This document shows positions 1 to 5,351 of a stretch of DNA of 10,653 nt, piece after piece. The stretch spans positions 1 to 10,653 of the forward strand of contig JAEZEZ010000054.1 of assembly GCA_023432855.1 (NCBI GenBank), given 5' to 3'. The stretch's first letter is position 1. Each line of letters begins with the position of its first letter. The stretch comes from Pseudomonadota bacterium. Lineage in GTDB: Bacteria > Pseudomonadota > Alphaproteobacteria > Caulobacterales > Caulobacteraceae. Under the pieces are notes generated by a model, which was given only the letters and a program-made list of their open reading frames with translations, had not been told where the DNA came from and made no database searches. Made by a program: the position numbers and the translations under genes.

Positions 1-24
1 GGCGCGCCTTTCCCCAGGCGCGCC
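1..24. repeat. Inverted repeat of two GGCGCGCC palindromes
   Basis: Two identical 8-base palindromes, GGCGCGCC at 1-8 and 17-24, are separated by eight bases and can pair into an all-GC hairpin. No T-run follows on the plus strand, so this is not a clear intrinsic terminator. It may be the 3' end structure of a gene left of the window. The left edge is cut, so the repeat could extend further. Confidence 0.5.
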
Positions 25-48
25 CGTCTCCATCTGAGATGGGACGGG
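23..48. repeat. Long hairpin just upstream of the FixK box
   Basis: CCCGTC (23-28) pairs with GACGGG (43-48), and CCATC (30-34) pairs with GATGG (38-42), leaving a TGA loop and one bulged T at 29. This 11-bp stem ends one base before the FixK/FNR box at 50. It overlaps the preceding GGCGCGCC repeat by two bases, so the two structures compete slightly. It could be a terminator insulating the downstream promoter from an upstream gene, but no T-tract is present. Confidence 0.5.
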
Positions 49-49
49 A

Positions 50-63
50 TTGACACAGATCAT
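50..63. promoter_or_regulatory. FixK/FNR-type box upstream of the small membrane protein gene
   Basis: TTGAC-ACAG-ATCAT matches 8 of 10 fixed positions of the FNR/FixK consensus TTGAT-N4-ATCAA. The centre is at about 56.5. A class II promoter (centre near -41.5) would start near 98 with a -10 around 86-91, where TGATCA is a weak match. That leaves a leader of about 17 bases that contains the AAAAGGAG ribosome site at 101-108. The geometry supports low-oxygen activation of the gene starting at 115. The box and spacing are seen; FixK control is inferred. Confidence 0.6.
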
Positions 64-79
64 CACTGCATTCGCAGTG
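64..79. promoter_or_regulatory. Perfect palindrome between FixK box and -10 region (possible operator)
   Basis: CACTGC (64-69) and GCAGTG (74-79) form a perfect 6-bp inverted repeat around ATTC. It abuts the FixK/FNR box and fills the place where RNA polymerase would sit between activator and -10. The position and symmetry suit a second regulator's operator, but I do not recognise the motif. It could also simply form a hairpin or cruciform. Confidence 0.35.
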
Positions 80-114
80 GGCAGGTGATCATCTCCCGGC
101 AAAAGGAGCCTGCG

Positions 115-405
115 ATGGCCAAGTCCACATTCGCCCGTATCGAGGACCGAGTCGAAGAAGCGGTTCTCGACCTCAGACGAACGGCGGAAGAGGCGGCGGA
201 AGATACGCAGCATGCATTGACCTCGGCCGCCGGTTCGCTGGCCCGGGCAAGCCAGCGACTGCTCGCCGACGCCCGCGCCAGGGGCGGTGCTGCAGGACGC
301 ATGACGGTGAGGGAAGTGCGTGAGCACCCGCTCGCGACCACCGCCATCCTGTTGTCGGTCGCCGTGGTCGCCGGCGCGCTTCTGGCGCGCAGCCTGCGCG
401 ACTGA
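115..405 (+). CDS. Small ElaB/YqjD-like (DUF883-like) membrane-anchored protein
   Basis: A 96-residue protein. Residues 1-70 or so are charged, Ala/Glu/Arg-rich and predicted helical or coiled-coil. A short VREHPLATT segment leads into a single C-terminal hydrophobic helix (about 75-92) ending in basic RSLRD. This layout, an amphipathic helix then VREHP/VRENP then one tail anchor, is that of the ElaB/YgaM/YqjD family. E. coli YqjD of that family sits in the inner membrane and associates with ribosomes in stationary phase. I chose the ATG at 115 because AAAAGGAG at 101-108 sits 6 bases before it and because the predicted transcript starts near 98, which excludes the in-frame codon at 85. A FixK/FNR box lies upstream, implying induction at low oxygen. 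It converges with the stress-protein gene that ends at 436. Family assignment is by layout only; a function here is not shown. Confidence 0.7.
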   Translation: MAKSTFARIEDRVEEAVLDLRRTAEEAAEDTQHALTSAAGSLARASQRLLADARARGGAAGRMTVREVREHPLATTAILLSVAVVAGALLARSLRD

Positions 406-435
406 TGCGCAGTTCCCGCTGGGACGCTTCCCGGC

Positions 436-1266
436 CTAGTGGGCGAGCAGGACGCTCGACCAGCCGGCGGAGATCACCGTCCTGGTGACTCCGCCAAACA
501 CGAGTTCGCGCGCGCGCGAATGCCCGTAGGCGCCGCAGACCATCAGGTCCGCGCGGCAGCCGCGGGCGGCCTCCAGCAGCAGCTCGCCCGTGTCTCCCTC
601 GGCGGCGATTTCTTCGAAGTCCACCGTCAGGCCCCACAAGCCCAGATAGGCGCGCAACGCCGACAGATCCGCGGTCGCCTGGCGATGGGGCGGCAGGCCC
701 GCGAGCTGCTGTATGGCGACGATGCGGCTCGCGCCTCTCAGCAGCGGCAGGGCGGCACGCACCGCCCGGCCCGCATGCAGTCCGCCGTCCCAGGCGACGG
801 CGACGTTGAGCGATTGCAGGTCGAGGTCCTGGTGGGCGATCAGCACGGGGGCCCGGCCGTTGAGCAGGAGATCCCCGGCCAGTTCCCCCCGCGCCGCATT
901 GGGCCCGATGACGACGATGTCTGTCAGCGGCAGAGAGGCCAGGGTCGCCTCCCAGGCCGGGCAGTCACGCACTTCGATCACCACATCGCGGCCGAACTCC
1001 AGGCCTGCCTCCTGGCCGGCGACGGCCGCCGCGACATTGACCGCTTCCTTCATGGAATTGTGGGTCGCCTGCATTTCGTCGACGACGCGGGGGTCGAGAT
1101 AGAAGCCGGGCGCGGCCACGTACGCCAGCTGCGACGCAGGGGGCGGAAAGGCGCACAGGACCTTCAACCTTCCCCCTTGCATGGCGGCCAACCGCGCGGC
1201 CTTGCCGAAGACCATGCGGTCTTCTTCGGATCCCGACGCGGGGGCGAGAATGGCGCGGAAGGACAT
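436..1266 (-). CDS. Tandem-domain universal stress protein (UspA family)
   Basis: A 276-residue soluble protein with two Usp folds in tandem. Domain 1 begins with FRAILAPASGSEED and includes the strand DIVVIGPNA. Domain 2 begins near LNVAVAWDGG and ends with GAYGHSRARELVFGG followed by VTRTVI. That matches the G-x2-G-x9-G nucleotide-binding signature, although Gly replaces the usual Ser/Thr after the last Gly. Usp proteins help cells survive starvation, oxidative stress and oxygen limitation; tandem forms are common in redox-controlled operons. The ATG at 1266 is set by an excellent AAGGAGGTG site directly before it; the reading frame stays open far upstream (to about 2139), but that stretch is antisense to other genes. 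It lies 44 bases downstream of the host-attachment-like gene and is probably its operon partner. Transcription probably starts at the FixK-box promoter at 1817-1830. Confidence 0.88.
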   Translation of the reverse strand: MSFRAILAPASGSEEDRMVFGKAARLAAMQGGRLKVLCAFPPPASQLAYVAAPGFYLDPRVVDEMQATHNSMKEAVNVAAAVAGQEAGLEFGRDVVIEVRDCPAWEATLASLPLTDIVVIGPNAARGELAGDLLLNGRAPVLIAHQDLDLQSLNVAVAWDGGLHAGRAVRAALPLLRGASRIVAIQQLAGLPPHRQATADLSALRAYLGLWGLTVDFEEIAAEGDTGELLLEAARGCRADLMVCGAYGHSRARELVFGGVTRTVISAGWSSVLLAH

Positions 1267-1283
1267 GGACACCTCCTTGGAGT

Positions 1284-1299
1284 GCGAGCCGGGGCTCGC
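1284..1299. repeat. Intercistronic GC hairpin
   Basis: GCGAGCC (1284-1290) and GGCTCGC (1293-1299) form a perfect 7-bp stem in the 44-base gap between the host-attachment-like gene and the stress-protein gene. No T-run follows on either strand, so it is unlikely to stop transcription alone. On the minus strand it sits just upstream of the strong ribosome site of the stress-protein gene. It may stabilise or divide the two-gene mRNA. Confidence 0.45.
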
Positions 1300-1310
1300 C
1301 TTGTGCGGGG

Positions 1311-1766
1311 TCACCCCTGGGCGATCGTCAGGCGGTGGCGCAGGTTGGCCAGGCTCTCCCGGGTCAGGTCCTTGGCCTCGACATGGCGAAGCCGTGCAGC
1401 CGTCTGGGTCCCGAGCGCAGGGCGCAGAACCCCCAGAGCCGTGGGGGCGGCGAAGACCGCGAGGTGATCGAATGCGCTGTGGGAAGCATGGTCCTCGAGC
1501 CTGGCCGCGATGCGCTCCACGAACTGGCGCTCGGTCTTCTCGTACCGGCCGTGGTGATGGCCGGACTCCACCGGTTCGATCGGCGAACCGTCCCGATCGG
1601 CCGTCGGCACCCCCGGGAGTTCCTCGAACCGGTCGCGTCCGCCGTGACGCGCGAGGAGCCTCGCCGTGCGCCCGTCCAGCACCAGCACCCACCATACGCC
1701 GTGGGCGCTGAGAAGAAGGGACAGGCTTGCTCCGGGGTCCGGGCCAGGCGCTGAAATCGAGGTCAT
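1311..1766 (-). CDS. Host-attachment / baeRF-like protein
   Basis: A 151-residue soluble protein. The N-terminal part has the strand WWVLVLDGRTARLLAR, the typical opening of the 'protein required for attachment to host cells' family. The middle holds a His-rich stretch (ESGHHHGRYEKTE) and an ERQFVERIAARLEDH helix. The C-terminal part has HLAVFAAPTALGVLRPAL and a closing KDLTRESLANL segment. Profile-based work has linked this family to the archaeo-eukaryotic release-factor (baeRF) superfamily, suggesting ribosome-related roles; the old attachment name comes from a plant-associated bacterium and may mislead. The ATG at 1766 has GGAG eight bases upstream. The FixK/FNR box at 1817-1830 is centred about 41.5 bases upstream of a predicted start near 1782, with GAGAAT as a possible -10. 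The stress-protein gene follows. Substrate and biochemical activity are unknown. Confidence 0.75.
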   Translation of the reverse strand: MTSISAPGPDPGASLSLLLSAHGVWWVLVLDGRTARLLARHGGRDRFEELPGVPTADRDGSPIEPVESGHHHGRYEKTERQFVERIAARLEDHASHSAFDHLAVFAAPTALGVLRPALGTQTAARLRHVEAKDLTRESLANLRHRLTIAQG

Positions 1767-1816
1767 GGTCGCAACTCCATTTTGTGGAATTCTCCCTTCC
1801 TCCGGCCGGTCTCGCC

Positions 1817-1830
1817 TTGATTGAAATCAT
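1817..1830. promoter_or_regulatory. FixK/FNR box shared by divergent operons
   Basis: TTGAT-TGAA-ATCAT matches 9 of 10 fixed positions of TTGAT-N4-ATCAA. Centre 1823.5. Rightward, a class II start would fall near 1865 with TATGCT (1854-1859) as -10, serving the cytochrome gene. Leftward, a start near 1782 with GAGAAT (complement of 1789-1794) as -10 would serve the host-attachment and stress genes. Both leaders would then be 16-17 bases and carry GGAG ribosome sites. The box is nearly symmetrical and well placed for both directions. Confidence 0.75.
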
Positions 1831-1853
1831 ATCGCGATCGGGCGGACCTGGCG

Positions 1854-1874
1854 TATGCTCACGCTGGATTGGAG
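1854..1874 (+). promoter_or_regulatory. -10 element and ribosome binding site fixing the cytochrome start
   Basis: TATGCT at 1854-1859 lies where the -10 of a FixK class II promoter belongs, so the in-frame ATG at 1855 is probably inside the promoter and untranscribed. GGAG at 1871-1874 sits 7 bases before the ATG at 1882. Together they favour 1882 as the true start of the cytochrome gene. Confidence 0.6.
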
Positions 1875-1881
1875 AAACGTG

Positions 1882-2244
1882 ATGTGGATCCTGTTCTTGC
1901 TCGGCCTGTTCGCAGGTTCGCCTACGGCCGGCGCCTCTGAGGCCTCGCCGCCGCCCGACCTGACGGTTTCGGCCATCCGCGGAGAAGCGTCGGTCCGCCG
2001 ACGTTGCGCCGCCTGTCACGCAGTCGCAGCGGACGATCAAAGCCCCAATCCTGACGCGCCGCCGCTGCGCGAAGTCGCTGAACGCTATCCGGTCGACAAC
2101 CTCGGAGAGGCGTTCGCCGAAGGCATCATGGTGGCGCACGACAGCACCATGCCGCCCTTCACGCTGGAGGCGCAGGAGATTGCGGACATCCTGGCTTACC
2201 TGGATCAGCTAAACGAAGAACGGCGCGAGCGCGTCCGTCCGTGA
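1882..2244 (+). CDS. Small periplasmic c-type cytochrome
   Basis: A 120-residue protein from the ATG at 1882. Residues 1-18 form a hydrophobic signal segment (MWILFLLGLFAG, then SPTAGA), which would direct Sec export. The haem attachment site is CAACH at 42-46, with His46 as proximal ligand; Met90 in DSTMPPF is the likely distal ligand, followed by the C-terminal helix EIADILAYLDQL usual for class I cytochromes c. The signal segment lacks the normal N-terminal positive charge; the longer form from 1855 would supply one, but promoter and ribosome-site evidence favour 1882. Its TGA overlaps the GTG of the downstream oxidoreductase gene (GTGA), so the two are co-translated. A FixK/FNR box upstream points to low-oxygen expression. 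A role as an electron carrier to a terminal oxidase or reductase is plausible, but partners are unknown. Confidence 0.87.
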   Translation: MWILFLLGLFAGSPTAGASEASPPPDLTVSAIRGEASVRRRCAACHAVAADDQSPNPDAPPLREVAERYPVDNLGEAFAEGIMVAHDSTMPPFTLEAQEIADILAYLDQLNEERRERVRP

Positions 2245-2882
2245 AGCACGCCGTCCTGATAAGTCATCCGCGTGGGCGATCCTTCACCCAGCTCATGGCC
2301 AGGACCTATGCTGAAGCCGTCGAAAGCCTGGGCCACAGGGTCCTGGTCCGGGACCTGTATGCGATGGATTTCGATCCGCGACTGCAGGCCGACGAGATGC
2401 CGAGCCGCGGGCGAGCCATGGTGCAGCCGGAGATCCTGATCGAACGCGCCATGCTGAAGGACGCCGATGTATTCGCCTTCTTCTATCCGATCTGGTTCGG
2501 CTCGCCGCCCGCGATGATGAAGGGATACGTCGAGCGCATCTTCGGCGTGGGTTTCGGTTACGAGTCGATCAAGCGCGGCGGCACGCGCCCGCTTCTCACC
2601 GGCCGCAAGATGATCAGCTTCACCTCCACCGGGTCCGAGAACACATGGATGGTGGACACAGGCTCATGGACGGCGGTCCGCAAGGTGTTCAACGAACGGC
2701 TCGCCTCGGCCTGCGGACTTGAGTCGCTGGAGCACGTGAATTTCGGCGGGGTCGACGAGGACATGGACCCGGGCCGGATCGATGAAGCGGTGGCGCTTGT
2801 TCGGGAAACGGTTGCGGATGTCTTCGCCGAGCGGCCGCGGCCCAGACCTTCCGGCGCCGGAAGGAAGCGGAAGAGCGCGTAG
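2241..2882 (+). CDS. NAD(P)H:quinone oxidoreductase, flavodoxin-like fold
   Basis: A 213-residue cytoplasmic flavoprotein of the NQO1/MdaB/KefF type. It opens with KHAVLISHPRGRSFTQLMARTYAEAV, the FMN/FAD phosphate-binding strand-loop-helix of this fold. Family-typical PIWFGSPPAMMKGYVERIF (about residues 83-101) follows, then a flavin-contacting ISFTSTGSENTW segment. Such enzymes carry out two-electron reduction of quinones by NAD(P)H, avoiding semiquinones. The GTG at 2241 overlaps the cytochrome stop codon (GTGA), implying translational coupling; no strong ribosome site is visible. The last 15 or so residues are Pro/Arg/Lys-rich (RKRKSA), a disordered basic tail beyond the catalytic core. 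It is the last gene of the FixK-box unit. Electron acceptor is not determinable from sequence. Confidence 0.88.
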   Translation: MKHAVLISHPRGRSFTQLMARTYAEAVESLGHRVLVRDLYAMDFDPRLQADEMPSRGRAMVQPEILIERAMLKDADVFAFFYPIWFGSPPAMMKGYVERIFGVGFGYESIKRGGTRPLLTGRKMISFTSTGSENTWMVDTGSWTAVRKVFNERLASACGLESLEHVNFGGVDEDMDPGRIDEAVALVRETVADVFAERPRPRPSGAGRKRKSA

Positions 2883-3013
2883 GGTGCGCCGCCAGTCCGG
2901 ACCTGACGGATGGGTGCGGAACTTCGGCGCGCAAGCGGTCTTCTGGACTGGTGACTATATGGACAGGGCAGCTTGCAGAACTGGCAGGCGGCCGACTGAA
3001 AGGAACGAAAGAC

Positions 3014-3409
3014 ATGAAGGGCTTCACGGGCGACATCGAGAGTCTGACGGTCGACAGCGACGACTTCCGGCGCGTCCTCTACACCGGCAAGAACATTCAG
3101 CTCGTGCTCATGGCGCTGCAGCCCGGCGAGGAGATCGGGGAGGAGGTCCATCCGGACCGTGACCAGTTTTTCCGCATCGAAGCCGGCTCGGGCGAAATCC
3201 GCATCGACGGTGTCGCCACGCCCCTGAAGGCGGACGATGCGGCGATCGTGCCCGCCGGCGCGCGCCACAACCTGGTCAACACCGGATCGGAGCCCCTCAA
3301 GCTCTACACGCTCTACGGTCCGCCCGAGCACGTGGACGGCACGGTCCACAAGACGAAGGCGGAGGCGGACGCCTCGCACGAACACTTCGACGGCCGCACG
3401 ACGGAGTAG
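3014..3409 (+). CDS. Single-domain cupin protein
   Basis: A 131-residue cytoplasmic beta-barrel protein. The first cupin motif lies in PGEEIGEEVHPDRDQFF (residues 37-53) with His46, Gln51 and Glu56 as candidate metal ligands; the second is PAGARHNLVNTG (80-91) with His85. The one-His first motif departs from the canonical HxH. The rest, including YTLYGPPEHVDGTVH and the DASHEHFDG end, is typical of a widely conserved small cupin family of unknown substrate. I start at the ATG at 3014 because AAAGGAA at 2999-3005 precedes it; an earlier in-frame start at 2951 has no ribosome site. A 131-base gap separates it from the oxidoreductase gene. In that gap I see only a possible -10 (TATATG, 2956-2961) and no FixK box. 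It converges with the membrane-protein gene, stop to stop in 6 bases. Confidence 0.85.
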   Translation: MKGFTGDIESLTVDSDDFRRVLYTGKNIQLVLMALQPGEEIGEEVHPDRDQFFRIEAGSGEIRIDGVATPLKADDAAIVPAGARHNLVNTGSEPLKLYTLYGPPEHVDGTVHKTKAEADASHEHFDGRTTE

Positions 3410-3415
3410 GTCAGC

Positions 3416-3679
3416 TCAGCCGCGCGATCCCCTGAGGCTGCGCGCGGCGACGCCGAACGCGGCCTCCGCCGTCAGGACGACGCCGCTGAACAGCAGGGCC
3501 CAGACCATCAAGTCCATGATCCGGTCGTGGGTGGATCCGAACTCGCCCGACCCGGCGCCGACACCGGCGGCGATCGCCCACAGGGCCGTCAGGACCAGCA
3601 TGGGTCCGAAGACGCTGATGATGAAGATCCATCCAAGGACCGCGGACCCCCGCAGATCGCTGGTTCTCGTGGACGTCAT
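3416..3679 (-). CDS. Small two-helix membrane protein of unknown function
   Basis: An 87-residue protein with two predicted transmembrane helices, about residues 13-41 (VLGWIFIISVFGPMLVLTAL and on) and 63-80 (LMVWALLFSGVVLTAEAA), joined by a polar loop containing EFGSTHDRI. Both ends are Arg-rich, so both termini are probably cytoplasmic. I do not recognise the family. The ATG at 3679 has GGGGGA about eight bases upstream; a TTG at 3706 in the same frame is less likely. It is divergent from fixL with a FixK/FNR box between them, but no convincing -10 is visible in its direction. Open frame, high GC at third positions and sensible topology support a real gene. Confidence 0.6.
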   Translation of the reverse strand: MTSTRTSDLRGSAVLGWIFIISVFGPMLVLTALWAIAAGVGAGSGEFGSTHDRIMDLMVWALLFSGVVLTAEAAFGVAARSLRGSRG

Positions 3680-3733
3680 GGCCGTGTCCCCCGTGTCCGA
3701 CGGCAAGCAGGCCCCAAGACCCCTCGCTCCGCC

Positions 3734-3747
3734 TTGAGCGAAATCAA
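3734..3747. promoter_or_regulatory. FixK/FNR box upstream of fixL
   Basis: TTGAG-CGAA-ATCAA matches 9 of 10 fixed positions of the FixK/FNR consensus. Centre 3740.5, predicting a rightward start near 3782 and a 52-base leader to the TTG at 3834. The -10 region (about 3768-3775, TCAATTCG) is weak, so the promoter would need activation. Leftward it could also influence the small membrane-protein gene. It implies that FixK, or another FNR-family protein, feeds back on fixLJ. Confidence 0.65.
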
Positions 3748-3803
3748 TCCCGGCGCGCCGGCCGCCGTCAATTCGTGCGCCGCGGGTGGAAATGTCGGAC
3801 CCA

Positions 3804-3829
3804 TTCCCCTACGGGGGAAGCAGGGAGAG
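3804..3829 (+). promoter_or_regulatory. UACG-loop hairpin followed by ribosome site in the fixL leader
   Basis: TTCCCC (3804-3809) and GGGGAA (3814-3819) are perfect complements around TACG. In RNA this gives a UNCG-class tetraloop closed by C-G, an unusually stable fold. AGGGAGAG (3822-3829) lies directly after it, 4-6 bases before the TTG at 3834. The hairpin sits in the predicted fixL 5' leader and may shape ribosome access or mRNA stability. Alternatively the repeat is a DNA-level operator. Confidence 0.5.
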
Positions 3830-3833
3830 TGTC

Positions 3834-5351
3834 TTGGGCGAACTGACCGAAACCGGTCCCATGAGGGCGCTGAACTGGGCCCTGGGCGAGCGAAGGCCCA
3901 GGGCGGCCGTCGCGGCGGCCGTGCTGGGTTTTCTGGCGGGCCTGGGCGCCAGACTGGCGACCACCCCACTGCTCGAGCAGCGCAGCTCGTTTCTGTTCTT
4001 CCTGCCGGCGGTCTTTGCCGCATCGACGCTCGCGGGGGCCCCTCCCGGGATTCTTGCGAGCCTGCTCGGCCTGCTGGGGGGGCTCTACGCCGTCTGGCTC
4101 ACCCAAGGCGCCATCCTGACGGGCGATGTGGTGAACGCCGCCGTCTACACGGCCATGGCGTTCGCCATCAGCTTCGGCGGCGAGCTTTTCCAGCGCATGC
4201 GCGACCAGGCCCGGGACGTGAACGAGGCCCTGCGGGGACGCGAGGATCACCTGCGCTCAATCCTCGACACCGTGCCCGACGCCATGGTGGTCATCGACGA
4301 GCGGGGCGCCATCCAGTCCTTCAGCCACGCCGCCGAACGCCTGTTCGGATGGGCGGCCGCCGAGATGATCGGCAAGAACGTGAAGGTGCTGATGCCTTCG
4401 CCGTACCGGGAGGCGCACGATTCCTATCTCGGGCGCTACATGGCGACCGGAGAGCGTCGGATCATCGGCATCGGGCGCGTCGTGGTCGGCGAACGGCGCG
4501 ACGGCTCGACCTTCCCCATGGAGCTGGCGGTCGGGGAGATGAAGTCGGGTGGAAGGCTTTATTTCACCGGCTTTGTCCGCGACCTGACCGAGCGGCAGCA
4601 GACCGAGGCCCGCCTGCAGGAACTGCAGTCGGAGCTCGTCCACATCTCCCGACTCACCGCCATGGGCGAGATGGCCTCGGCCCTGGCGCACGAACTCAAC
4701 CAGCCCCTCTCGGCGATCGCCAACTACCTCAAGGGGTCCGGCCGGCTGCTCAAGGCGGACCCCGTGCCTCGCGAGCGCCTCGCCGAGGCCGTGGACAAGG
4801 CCGCCGAACAGGCGCTGCGCGCCGGCGATATCATCCGCCGTCTGCGCGACTTCGTGGCGCGTGGGGAAACGGAGCGCCGGGTCGAGAGCCTGCCCAAGCT
4901 GGTGGAAGAGGCCAGCGCCCTCGCCCTGGTGGGGGCGAAGGAGCACGGGATTCGTGTGCGTTTCGAATTCTCGCCCGAGGTGGACCTCGTGCTGGCCGAC
5001 AAGGTGCAGATCCAGCAGGTGCTCCTGAACCTCATCCGCAACGGCATCGAGGCGATGGAGGGAGCGTCGCGGCGCGTTCTGGAGGTCCGGATCGAACCGG
5101 CCGACGACGACATGGCGCGGGTCTCCGTCATCGACAGCGGTTCCGGGATCAGTCCCCAGATCGCAGATCAGCTTTTCCAGCCCTTCATCACGACCAAGCG
5201 CTCCGGCATGGGCGTCGGGCTGTCGATCTCGCGGACCATCATCGAGGCCCACGGCGGGCGTATATGGGTCGAACCCAACCCGGCCGGCGGAACGATCTTC
5301 AACTTCACCCTCAGGACCGTTGGCAACCTGGAGCTCTATGATGGCGACTGA
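3834..5351 (+). CDS. fixL: Oxygen-sensing haem-PAS histidine kinase FixL
   Basis: Inner-membrane sensor kinase, 505 residues from the TTG at 3834. Four hydrophobic helices occupy about 26-115. A haem PAS domain (about 134-260) has His195 in REAHDSYLGRY as the haem ligand. It keeps the equivalents of B. japonicum Arg206 (Arg201) and Arg220 (Arg215 in IIGIGR), with Arg209 where that protein has His214. The kinase core has the phosphoacceptor His286 in ALAHELNQP, an N box NLIRNGIEA, DSGSGI, FQPFITTK and GMGVGLSI. O2 on the haem switches the kinase off; without it FixL phosphorylates FixJ. I prefer TTG 3834 for three reasons: it has a ribosome site, upstream codons (CCA, GGA, AGG, AGT) are atypical, and it gives the 505-residue length and histidine spacing known for rhizobial FixL. 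Alternatives are ATG 3792 and GTG 3786. The end overlaps fixJ. Confidence 0.95.
   Translation: MGELTETGPMRALNWALGERRPRAAVAAAVLGFLAGLGARLATTPLLEQRSSFLFFLPAVFAASTLAGAPPGILASLLGLLGGLYAVWLTQGAILTGDVVNAAVYTAMAFAISFGGELFQRMRDQARDVNEALRGREDHLRSILDTVPDAMVVIDERGAIQSFSHAAERLFGWAAAEMIGKNVKVLMPSPYREAHDSYLGRYMATGERRIIGIGRVVVGERRDGSTFPMELAVGEMKSGGRLYFTGFVRDLTERQQTEARLQELQSELVHISRLTAMGEMASALAHELNQPLSAIANYLKGSGRLLKADPVPRERLAEAVDKAAEQALRAGDIIRRLRDFVARGETERRVESLPKLVEEASALALVGAKEHGIRVRFEFSPEVDLVLADKVQIQQVLLNLIRNGIEAMEGASRRVLEVRIEPADDDMARVSVIDSGSGISPQIADQLFQPFITTKRSGMGVGLSISRTIIEAHGGRIWVEPNPAGGTIFNFTLRTVGNLELYDGD

Noticed and set aside
85..114. Earlier in-frame start for the DUF883-like gene
   Set aside because: It lies upstream of the predicted transcription start and has no ribosome site; AAAAGGAG precedes the ATG at 115.
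1284..1299. Intrinsic terminator between the host-attachment-like and stress-protein genes
   Set aside because: The stem is good, but no T-run follows on either strand; kept only as an intercistronic hairpin.
1267..2139. Open frame extending the stress-protein gene upstream to about 2139 on the minus strand
   Set aside because: It runs through the host-attachment-like gene and antisense to the cytochrome gene. The strong AAGGAGGTG site before 1266 and the Usp fold set the real start.
2918..2942. GGAAC element resembling an EcfG (general stress) promoter before the cupin gene
   Set aside because: No CGTT-type -10 occurs at 16-17 bases; the nearest candidate GGTCTT is at the wrong spacing.
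3527..5341. Long plus-strand open frame (about 600 codons) overlapping fixL in another frame
   Set aside because: Its translation is low-complexity Arg/Gly/Pro/Ala, typical of a shadow frame in GC-rich DNA. fixL explains the region.
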